Of a stretch of 64,000 bases of DNA, positions 38,823-46,555 are shown piece by piece. Every line of letters starts with the position of its first letter. Positions within the stretch are counted from its first letter, which is position 1. A program made the position numbers and the translations under genes. The DNA is taken from assembly GCA_947258755.1 (NCBI GenBank), contig CAMYJO010000016.1, forward strand, positions 58,545 to 122,544, given 5' to 3'. The notes under the pieces were generated by a model. The model was given only the letters and a program-made list of their open reading frames with translations. It had not been told where the DNA came from and did no database searches. This DNA comes from an uncultured Gammaproteobacteria bacterium. GTDB lineage: Bacteria; Pseudomonadota; Gammaproteobacteria; JAADHQ01.

Positions 38823-41800
38823 ATGTTTAGATATCCAGCCAGTTTTCCTGTTATTTTTACTGTCATCATGGGCAGTGTTTTGTCGGTGATTGCCTATGTG
38901 ATTGTTGCCAAATACGAACAAAGTAATGCGGCAAGTCAATTTGAAAAAATTGCATACGAACGTGTGGTTTCACTCGAGGAGCATGTGGGTGTTAATTTAA
39001 TAGAGTTGAATTCTATTGCCTCGTTTTTTCAGAGTTCAAAAGAGGTTACTGGCACGGCCTTTAAAACATTTGTAACCCCAGTCATGGAGGCTACGCAGAA
39101 CATCAATGTGATTCAATGGCTGCCCTACGTTGCAGCAGGTAGTCGAAAGCAGAAATATTCAGTGCTATTTGCGGTGTCTAGGAAGGGATATCAGGGTCAT
39201 GCTGAAAAGGCTTTTGCTAATGGCCCAGCGTTGATCGATTTGTTGGCAAAGGCTAAAGAAAGTGGTGAGACTTTTGTCAGTAGCATCTTGGACCTGGGTG
39301 CTGTCGATGCAGGCAGAAGCGTAGTATTTGTAAAGCCTGTATACAACACAGCAGCGCTGGGTAAAGGTAATCAAGTTGAACAAGATGTACGAGGGTACAT
39401 TCTGTCTTATGTCAGCGTACGAGAAATGGTTGAGGGTCTGTTTTCTGAAAGGCTTCATACTCAGTATATGCAACAAGATGTCGATATCTACCTCTATGAT
39501 GTTAAGGCGTCTGCAGACAAGAGTCTGCTTTACTTGCATCAATCACCTTTACGTCAACAATATCAGGCGCCTGTTTTATCCAGGTCGCAGGCGCTTATGG
39601 GTGTGCATGAGTCGTATGAATTTATTGTTGGGGGTAAGACCTGGCAGGTAGTGGCAAGACCTACACAAGGTAGTCTGGTGCAAGGGTTTAACTGGATAGC
39701 CGCGTTGGCGTTGATGATAGGTTTTTTGTTGACAGCTTCACTGATTGCCTATCTACGTATGTCTATCCGCGAAAAAGGCTCTATTGAGCAGTTGGCTAAA
39801 CAGCGTGCCAGCAATGAATTAGATAGATTCAAATATGTTCTGGATAATACGCTCGATATGATTTTTATGTTTGATCAGGAGGATCTGCATTTTATCTATA
39901 TGAATCGGGGTGCCGTTGAAAGCATGGGTTATACCCAGGAAGAGCTTTTGCAAATGACACCGTATGATATTAAGCCAATGTATGAGGAAACTGAATTCCG
40001 GGAAATGATTCAACCACTGCTCGCTGCAAAAGAAGACGTACTGCATTTCGAAACGGTGCATCGGCGTAAGGATGGGGTGGATTTTCCGGTAGAGATTTTT
40101 CTGCAATTGGTCAGGGAGCCGAATGGCGGTGGCCGATTTATTGCTATTGTGCGTGATATTTCCGAACGCAAGCAAGCGGAACAACAGGAAAAGCGCTATG
40201 CAATGGCGCTGGAAGATTTGCATGATATTACGTCCCAGCCTGGGATGGTATTTGAAGAAAGGATTCATGCCTTGTTGGAGTTGGGCCGGAAATTCTTTGG
40301 CCTGCCAATTGCTATCATGAGCCGTATAGACGGTCAACGCTATACTGTAGAGCATGTGGTTGGCAGCATCCTAAAGATAGAGCCGGGCTCGGAGTATGAC
40401 CTGCAAGAAACATATTGCAGTGAGGCAAGTAAGACCTTGCAGCCGGTAGGCTATCACCACGTAGGCAAAAGCCTGAATAGCCAGCATCCATGTTATAAAA
40501 GTTCCGCACTTGAGGCATATATCGGTACACCATTGATGATCGAAGGGGAGTTATATGGGACGTTGAACTTTTCCGGTCCGGATGCACTGGAGAAGCCGTT
40601 TAACAAAGGTGACTTCTCACTGTTAAGGATATTCGCACAGTGGGTAGGTAATGAAATTACGCGCATTAAGATTGATAATGACTTGCAGGACAACGCAGCA
40701 CGTCTGGCAACTATTCTGGATACTGTGGTTGACGCGATCATTACTATTAATGAAGTGGGTAATATTGATTCCCTTAATACAGCTGGCAGCGAATTATTTG
40801 GCTATTCAGCCGAAGAATTAATTGGTATGCCATTCAAAGACCTGTTGCCGGAGAAAGAAGCGTATGAATATCAGCAATATTTGCAGAAATACCTGACGAC
40901 GGGTGAAGCCACCTTGATGGGAAGGCGCGTCGAGGCAAATGGTATGCGAAAAGACGGGTCTTACGTGCCGATTGAATTCGCAGTTAATGAGATGATACTC
41001 GGTGGCCGACGTTATTTTACTGCGGTGGTTCGTGATATTAGTGAACGTAAGAAAGTCGATCGTATGAAGAGTGAGTTTGTGTCTACTGTCAGCCATGAAT
41101 TACGGACGCCATTGACTTCAATTCGGGGTGCATTGAGTCTCGTGCTTGGAAAGACCGCAGGTGAATTACCGAGGAAGGTTCGGCATATGCTCGAAATGGC
41201 CAACCGTAACAGTGAACGTTTAACCTTCCTTATAAATGATATTCTTGATCTTGAAAAAATTGATGCCGGACACCTTGAGTTCGAGATGCACAGCATCGAC
41301 CTTGTTGAACTGATAAAAAGGGCGATAGAGGATAATGACTCGTTTGCGCACTCACATAAGGTGACCTTGTCTTTTGCAGGCGCTTCCGTAGATGAGGCAC
41401 TTGTGTATGCAGACGAACATAGGCTTTCACAGGTGCTGGCCAACCTGATATCCAATGCGGTCAAATATTCAAATGAAGGTTCGGTTGTGATGATAGAGCT
41501 GAAAAAGAATGCCGACAAGTTCCGTGTTTCTATAAGCGATACGGGTGCCGGGATTCCTGAAGAATTTCGTTCAAGAATTTTCGCTCGCTTTGCGCAGGCG
41601 GACAGCTCGGATACACGCGACAAGGGTGGAACGGGCCTGGGCCTGGCCATCACTAAGGCTATTATAGATCAACATGCCGGTCACATAGACTATCGCAGTG
41701 AGGTGGGGCAGGGTACAGAGTTTTTCTTCGATCTGCCGGAATGGAAGAGCGTCAGGCTGGCAGCAAATGAAAATGCCAGTTTGCCAAGGGTTCTAATTTG

Positions 41801-42515
41801 TGAGGACAATAGCGATGTAGCAGAGATTTTAGTAAATCTGCTGGATCAGGATGGTTTTCGCAGTGACATTGCTGCAACGTTGAATGATGCCAGGGATTTA
41901 TTAGCTGCGCATGACTACCAGCTGTTATTGCTTGATCTGACTTTGCCGGATGGTGATGGCTTGCAATTGATTCAGGATATTCGAAGTACAGAAGGCACTG
42001 AATTGCTGCCGGTAATTGTTGTCTCTGCACGTGCTGATGATGCACGACAGGAGCTCGTCGGCGATGCGTTTACGATGATTGACTGGATTCAAAAACCTAT
42101 TGAGCGTGGTAGATTATCCATGGCCTTGCAGCAGGTGTTGGCTAATAACAAGCAGCCACGCGTATTGCATGTTGAGGATGACCTCGATGTGGTGCAGATT
42201 ACCAGGGCGCTACTGGAAGAGGTTGGGGATATCGATTACGTGACCAGTCTTGAGCAGGCTCGCGCGCGCTTGAAAGCGGGAGCCTATGATTTATTAATCC
42301 TTGATTTGAGCTTGCCCGACGGTTCTGGCCTTGACTTGTTGGATGAATTAAAAGCCTGTTGCCCCGTCGTTATCTTTTCTGGTCTAGAACCTGATAAAAA
42401 AATTATTGAACAGGTTGAGGCCGCATTGACTAAATCGAGGACCAATGGTGAATTGTTGCTAAAGACGGTGAGGCGGGTATTGCAACAGTCGTATCGAGAA
42501 AAGAATTATGGTTGA
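38823..42515 (+). CDS. CHASE-PAS-GAF-PAS hybrid sensor histidine kinase with two receiver domains
   Basis: A 1230-aa inner-membrane kinase. Two membrane helices (about residues 8-28 and 290-312) bracket a periplasmic CHASE domain. Then come PAS (about 330-450), GAF (about 470-625), PAS (about 635-745), HisKA with phospho-His in VSTVSHELRTPLTS, HATPase (NLISNAVKYS, ISDTGAGIPEEF, GGTGLGLAI), and two receivers (VLICEDNSD with LLLDLTLPDGDG; VLHVEDDLD with LILDLSLPDGSG). It overlaps the next receiver gene by 8 bp. The ligand is unknown; the likely output is c-di-GMP through the third gene. Confidence 0.9.
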   Translation: MFRYPASFPVIFTVIMGSVLSVIAYVIVAKYEQSNAASQFEKIAYERVVSLEEHVGVNLIELNSIASFFQSSKEVTGTAFKTFVTPVMEATQNINVIQWLPYVAAGSRKQKYSVLFAVSRKGYQGHAEKAFANGPALIDLLAKAKESGETFVSSILDLGAVDAGRSVVFVKPVYNTAALGKGNQVEQDVRGYILSYVSVREMVEGLFSERLHTQYMQQDVDIYLYDVKASADKSLLYLHQSPLRQQYQAPVLSRSQALMGVHESYEFIVGGKTWQVVARPTQGSLVQGFNWIAALALMIGFLLTASLIAYLRMSIREKGSIEQLAKQRASNELDRFKYVLDNTLDMIFMFDQEDLHFIYMNRGAVESMGYTQEELLQMTPYDIKPMYEETEFREMIQPLLAAKEDVLHFETVHRRKDGVDFPVEIFLQLVREPNGGGRFIAIVRDISERKQAEQQEKRYAMALEDLHDITSQPGMVFEERIHALLELGRKFFGLPIAIMSRIDGQRYTVEHVVGSILKIEPGSEYDLQETYCSEASKTLQPVGYHHVGKSLNSQHPCYKSSALEAYIGTPLMIEGELYGTLNFSGPDALEKPFNKGDFSLLRIFAQWVGNEITRIKIDNDLQDNAARLATILDTVVDAIITINEVGNIDSLNTAGSELFGYSAEELIGMPFKDLLPEKEAYEYQQYLQKYLTTGEATLMGRRVEANGMRKDGSYVPIEFAVNEMILGGRRYFTAVVRDISERKKVDRMKSEFVSTVSHELRTPLTSIRGALSLVLGKTAGELPRKVRHMLEMANRNSERLTFLINDILDLEKIDAGHLEFEMHSIDLVELIKRAIEDNDSFAHSHKVTLSFAGASVDEALVYADEHRLSQVLANLISNAVKYSNEGSVVMIELKKNADKFRVSISDTGAGIPEEFRSRIFARFAQADSSDTRDKGGTGLGLAITKAIIDQHAGHIDYRSEVGQGTEFFFDLPEWKSVRLAANENASLPRVLICEDNSDVAEILVNLLDQDGFRSDIAATLNDARDLLAAHDYQLLLLDLTLPDGDGLQLIQDIRSTEGTELLPVIVVSARADDARQELVGDAFTMIDWIQKPIERGRLSMALQQVLANNKQPRVLHVEDDLDVVQITRALLEEVGDIDYVTSLEQARARLKAGAYDLLILDLSLPDGSGLDLLDELKACCPVVIFSGLEPDKKIIEQVEAALTKSRTNGELLLKTVRRVLQQSYREKNYG

Positions 42516-42888
42516 TTTAAGGCTATTATATGTGGAAGATGAAGCGGATATTCGTGAGGTCGCCAATTTCGCCCTTGAGGATGAAAACTTTGAATTGCTT
42601 TTTTGCTCGTCAGGTCCTGAAGCGATAGAGAAAGCAGTTGATTTTAAGCCTGATCTGTTGTTGCTGGACGTGATGATGCCGGGGATGGATGGTAAAGCAA
42701 CGCTAAAAAGTATACGCAAACTAGATGGACTTGAAGACGTCCCGGCCATATTCGTGACTGCAAAGGTGCAGCAGGATGAGTTGACGGAGCTCTACAATGT
42801 TGGTGCATTAGATGTTATTCCAAAACCTTTTGATCCGATGACACTGGCCGAGCAGATTATGAGCATATGGGGTCGCAGTCATAACTAA
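42508..42888 (+). CDS. stand-alone response-regulator receiver protein
   Basis: A 126-aa single receiver domain: LLYVEDEADIR, LLLDVMMPGMDG (phospho-Asp), FVTAK and VIPKPFDP. With no output domain it is probably a phosphate shuttle between the upstream hybrid kinase and the downstream Hpt domain. It starts inside the kinase stop region and its own stop overlaps the likely start of the next gene, so the three are translationally linked. Confidence 0.9.
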   Translation: MVDLRLLYVEDEADIREVANFALEDENFELLFCSSGPEAIEKAVDFKPDLLLLDVMMPGMDGKATLKSIRKLDGLEDVPAIFVTAKVQQDELTELYNVGALDVIPKPFDPMTLAEQIMSIWGRSHN

Positions 42889-44530
42889 TCAATCACCTAC
42901 AAAACGGGAAAAGCTGCAGCAGCTGCAGGCCAAATATGTCAGTGCCTTGCCACAAAAGATATCAGATTTGCAGATTTTATGGGATCAGTTACAACAGACT
43001 GACGACCAGGAGGTGCTGGATAATTTAAATAGAAGTGTGCATAACCTGGCAGGCTCGGCAGGTACCTTTGGTTTTCCTGCTTTGAGTCAGCACACGCGCG
43101 AGCTTGAGAAAACCCTACTGCAGTTGCGCTTCGATTATAACCTGGACGGAGAAATGCGAGAGTCCATAACCAATGCCCTGGATAACATTTCTGGACTCGC
43201 CCGTGCTGATCCTGATATTGTTTACCAGGACCTTGATTGTCGCCCGCAAGCCGAGGTTAGCGTCGCTAGTGATACCGATAAACAACTGATTTATGTGGTT
43301 GAGGATGACCTCCTGCTGGCTGAGGAGTTAAGTACACAGTTGACGCATTTTGGCTACGAAGTCCAGGTGTTCGCAGATTGTGAAGCTGCACGCCTTGGTG
43401 TCAGTAAGCAGTTACCTAAAGCCATGATAGTCGATGTTAATTTACCCACGGGGGAATTGTCAGGTCCGGCATTTTTCAAGGAGGTCACTACAGATCTGAA
43501 GCAGGAGATCCCGGTCATCTTTATCTCGAACCGGGATGACTGGGAAGCGCATCTTGCCGCCGTCCGTGCCGGGGGGGATGATTATCTGAGTAAGCCAATT
43601 GTCTATGGCGAATTACTAGACAAGCTGGATGTGTTGTTACAATCCGAGTATTTCGATCCTTATCGGGTCATTATTATCGATGACATGCCTTTGCTGGCAG
43701 AACATTATGCATTGGTGTTGCGCGAGCGCGGGATGTTGGTCGAGGTATTAACAAACCCTGCTGGCCTATTTGAATTATTAAAGGAATTTAATGCCGAGCT
43801 GATCTTGATGGATATCTACATGCCCGGATGTACCGGGCTTGAAGCAGCCAAAATAGTCAGACAAAAAGATGAGTTGGCAGGGATTCCGATCGTATTCCTG
43901 TCGACAGAAAGTGATAGCCTGCAACAGGTGGCGGCAATGAAGCTGGGGGCAGATGACTTTTTGCAAAAACCGGTGGAAGACGAACAACTCTTTAGTTCCG
44001 CCAGCCTGCGAGTTGAGCGTTTTAGAAAGTTGCGGTCTATGATGTTTAATGACAGTCTGACCGGCTTGCTAAATCATGTTGCTATCAAGACGCGATTGAA
44101 GACAGAGTTGGCGCTCGCTGTTAGACAAAAGCGTTCACTGGTTTTTGCAATGATTGATATTGATCGTTTCAAGTCGGTCAACGATCGTTATGGGCACCAG
44201 GTAGGTGATCGGGTTATCAAGAGCCTGTCGCGATTATTGCAGCAGCGGCTGCGGCAATCCGACATTCTTGGCCGATATGGTGGTGAGGAATTTGCCTTAA
44301 TCTTGCCAGACACAGATATCAGCAATGCCGAAGAATTGATCAATAATTTGCGTCATCAGTTCGGAGAGATCATGCATCAGCATGAAGGTGAGCAATTTGC
44401 GTGTAGTTTCAGTGCCGGGTTGGCAACATCGTTTAATGCGAGTGAAGATAATGAATTGATTAATGCCGCTGATGTTGCCTTGTATGAGGCAAAGAAATCA
44501 GGGCGAAATCGAATCAAGTGCGCAGGCTAG
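42881..44530 (+). CDS. Hpt-REC-REC-GGDEF diguanylate cyclase (kinase-linked paralogue)
   Basis: Hpt (VHNLAGSAGTFGF), two canonical receivers (YVVEDDLLL with IVDVNLPTG; VIIIDDMPLL with LMDIYMPGCTG) and GGDEF (GRYGGEEFALI) make a cyclase of about 549 aa. The first usual start is TTG at 42947, but the same frame reads upstream KREKLQQLQAKYVSA, matching the Hpt N-terminus of the 20.7-22.4 kb paralogue. It opens at ATA 42881 followed by Thr-Asn, and the paralogue begins Met-Thr-Asn. No ATG, GTG or TTG lies between 42881 and 42947, so an ATA start, or ATG mutated to ATA, is inferred. Confidence 0.8.
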   Translation: MTNQSPTKREKLQQLQAKYVSALPQKISDLQILWDQLQQTDDQEVLDNLNRSVHNLAGSAGTFGFPALSQHTRELEKTLLQLRFDYNLDGEMRESITNALDNISGLARADPDIVYQDLDCRPQAEVSVASDTDKQLIYVVEDDLLLAEELSTQLTHFGYEVQVFADCEAARLGVSKQLPKAMIVDVNLPTGELSGPAFFKEVTTDLKQEIPVIFISNRDDWEAHLAAVRAGGDDYLSKPIVYGELLDKLDVLLQSEYFDPYRVIIIDDMPLLAEHYALVLRERGMLVEVLTNPAGLFELLKEFNAELILMDIYMPGCTGLEAAKIVRQKDELAGIPIVFLSTESDSLQQVAAMKLGADDFLQKPVEDEQLFSSASLRVERFRKLRSMMFNDSLTGLLNHVAIKTRLKTELALAVRQKRSLVFAMIDIDRFKSVNDRYGHQVGDRVIKSLSRLLQQRLRQSDILGRYGGEEFALILPDTDISNAEELINNLRHQFGEIMHQHEGEQFACSFSAGLATSFNASEDNELINAADVALYEAKKSGRNRIKCAG

Positions 44531-44589
44531 ATTAAGTCGGACGCAGGCGCGATCGATGATCGTGCCTGGGGATGCTAGCCCCGCGGTTT

Positions 44590-45567
44590 CTAGATCGTTT
44601 GGTAATACAGATTCTGAGGATGTTTGGCCTGAGCAAAAAAGAACCAGCGCTCTGCCAGCAAGCCCAGGTATTGCGCCACAAACGCGGTTATCAGGATGTC
44701 GATGCTGGCACTACGCATACCAGTAGCCAGTAGCACGACCGGCACCAGAAATACCAGCACCAGGAATATCCATTTCATTGATTTGAACAGGCCCATCTTT
44801 GCGCCATGGAAGAACTCGCGTGTATTAAACGATCCACCCATAAGCCCCATGGCCTTCTGTTGAATATTAGTATGACGCACGCCAATGGCGGTTTGTAATG
44901 AGGATTTATGCTTAATACGTGCATTGCGTAGTAGTGAGGCAGTACGGCTAACCAAGGCGGTTAAGGTAATGATTGTTGCCCAGGTGCCAAACAAGGTGAC
45001 CAGTTCGGGTGCCATCATGGCCGAGTAGGCAGTCGCCAGCGTGAAACCGGAGGCGGTACCGAGCAGGGTGTAGTTAATAACCGTTAATGGGCTGTGCCAC
45101 TCCTGTAAGAACTTCAGGCAGGCATAGATCATCGCAGTACAGATAAATAGTGCGAAACAAAGCACCGTGCCAATAATGCCGATATATAACGATAACTGAC
45201 CCTGCAGAGGATGTTCAGTCTTAATGACGAGCGGATCCCAACCAAAATAATGCATGACGCCATAAACGAATACAAAAAACATAAAGGCCGGCAGCGCGAT
45301 GACTTCACGTGATAACCATGATGTGCGCCAGCGGGCAACCGAGCGCCATGCGCGTTCCGGATGACCCAGATGGAAGAATGATGCCAGCAGCCCACCGATT
45401 AACAGCAGCAATGCAATGCCGCTGCCATAAGCATAGAACTGTTGCGGATTCTGAATGGTGACAAAATCAACGGCGGCATAACTTTGTGCCGTGAACAAGG
45501 CCAGAAACAGGCCTTGGCCTGCGCCGATAAGTGTCGTCAAAAATATAACTGATAATGCGGGATGCAT
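44590..45567 (-). CDS. soeC: sulfite dehydrogenase membrane subunit SoeC (NrfD/DmsC family)
   Basis: A 325-aa protein with about eight membrane helices, starting HPALSVIFLTTLIGAGQGLF and containing SFFHLGHPERAWRS and WLSREV, typical of DmsC-type anchors. In SoeABC it passes electrons from the iron-sulfur subunit to the quinone pool at the inner membrane. The size matches described SoeC proteins. It is separated from soeB by a palindromic repeat (45581-45733) yet keeps the same direction; GGAG lies next to the repeat arm upstream of ATG. Confidence 0.8.
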   Translation of the reverse strand: MHPALSVIFLTTLIGAGQGLFLALFTAQSYAAVDFVTIQNPQQFYAYGSGIALLLLIGGLLASFFHLGHPERAWRSVARWRTSWLSREVIALPAFMFFVFVYGVMHYFGWDPLVIKTEHPLQGQLSLYIGIIGTVLCFALFICTAMIYACLKFLQEWHSPLTVINYTLLGTASGFTLATAYSAMMAPELVTLFGTWATIITLTALVSRTASLLRNARIKHKSSLQTAIGVRHTNIQQKAMGLMGGSFNTREFFHGAKMGLFKSMKWIFLVLVFLVPVVLLATGMRSASIDILITAFVAQYLGLLAERWFFFAQAKHPQNLYYQTI

Positions 45568-45580
45568 GGTCGTGAACTCC

Positions 45581-45733
45581 AGTAGCTAGTTGCGAGTGGC
45601 TAGTCGCTAGGAAAACCAGCCTTCTCGCTCTTGCAAATGTCACCGGTAGTCTTAAAACGACCGGATATAATTTAATTTAAAATATGCAGTGGCAGTGCTT
45701 TTCCTAGCTACCCGCTACTAGCCACTCGCTACT
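45581..45733. repeat. AGTAGC-type palindromic repeat, copy 4 (soeB-soeC gap)
   Basis: Left arm AGTAGCTAGTTGCGAGTGGC (from 45581, about 35 bp) and right arm ending TAGCCACTCGCTACT at 45733 are imperfect inverted copies, both bordered internally by GGAAAA/TTTTCC. The 83-bp centre is AT-rich. It directly abuts a 12-bp stem at 45734-45761. Confidence 0.8.
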
Positions 45734-45761
45734 GATGATGTTACCAACTGGTAACATCATC
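45734..45761 (-). terminator. perfect hairpin over the soeB stop codon
   Basis: GATGATGTTACC-AACT-GGTAACATCATC is a perfect 12-bp stem with a 4-base loop. On the minus strand its second half contains the soeB TAA stop. No T-run follows, so it may protect or pause RNA rather than terminate it. Its outer edge coincides with the repeat boundary. Confidence 0.5.
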
Positions 45762-46478
45762 CAAGGTGGCCTCATCAACAACCGTCTTCGGTTTAAGGCC
45801 TTCCTTCTTCAGCGGGTTATCTGCACGGATCAATTCATCTTCGTGGATCTTGATCTTGGTCTTGCGTCGGGGCAGATAGTGGTTCGCTGGTTGGGTTCCC
45901 CACTCGGGCATCAGCTGGTAACCACCGGACTCACGAATCGTCACAGATACCTCTGATTCGGAATCGTGAACATCGCCGAATAAACGTGCGTTGGTTGGGC
46001 AGGCCAGTACACAGGCCGGCTTGCGCTCTGCTTCAGGCAAGGCTTCATCATAAATTCTGTCGACACATAAGGTGCACTTTTTCATGACCTTCTGATGTTC
46101 GTCCAGTTCACGTGCGCCATAAGGGCATGCCCATGAACAGTATTTGCAGCCTATGCATTTGTCATAGTCGACCAGGACGATGCCATCTTCTTCACGCTTG
46201 TAACTGGCGCCGGTTGGACACACGGGTACACAAGGTGGTTCTTCGCAGTGCAGGCAGCTTTTCGGGAAATGCACCAGCTCGGTATTGGGGTAATCACCAA
46301 TCTCGAACGACTGTACACGGTTGAAGAAGGTACCGGTCGGATCCTTGCCATAAGGATTATCATCACTCATCGCGCCAGCAGGCCCTGATGTGTTCCACTG
46401 CTTGCAACTGGTCACGCAGGCATGGCAGCCAACGCAGACGTTCAAATCTATTACTAATGCTTCCTACTTAATGTTCAT
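45741..46478 (-). CDS. soeB: sulfite dehydrogenase iron-sulfur subunit SoeB, with in-frame amber near the start
   Basis: A 4x[4Fe-4S] ferredoxin subunit: CVGCHACVTSCKQWN, CLHCEEPPCVPVCPTGA, CIGCKYCSWACPYGA and CTLCVDRI...CVLACP. It carries electrons from SoeA to SoeC. The reading frame begins, by family alignment, with an ATG at 46476-46478 (Met-Asn-Ile-Lys), but codon 5 is TAG (46464-46466), followed by EALVIDLNVCVGC. A TTG at 46443-46445 is the first usual start after the stop, but it would drop the conserved ALVID segment. Either the amber is real and translation restarts or reads through, or it is a sequence error. Confidence 0.8.
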
Positions 46479-46488
46479 TACTTACGTA

Positions 46489-46555
46489 AGTGGCAAGTGC
46501 AAGTGGCGAGATAAAAAATTGAAACCTCGCTACTAGCTACTCGCAACAAGCTACT
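46489..46555. repeat. AGTAGC-type palindromic repeat, copy 5 (soeA-soeB gap, degenerate)
   Basis: Right arm CTCGCTACTAGCTACTCGCA (46526-46545) continues CAAGCTACT to 46555; the left arm AAGTGGCAAGTGCAAGTGGCG (trimmed, from 46489) is a weaker inverted match. The end of the right arm provides the TAG stop codon of soeA. Confidence 0.65.
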
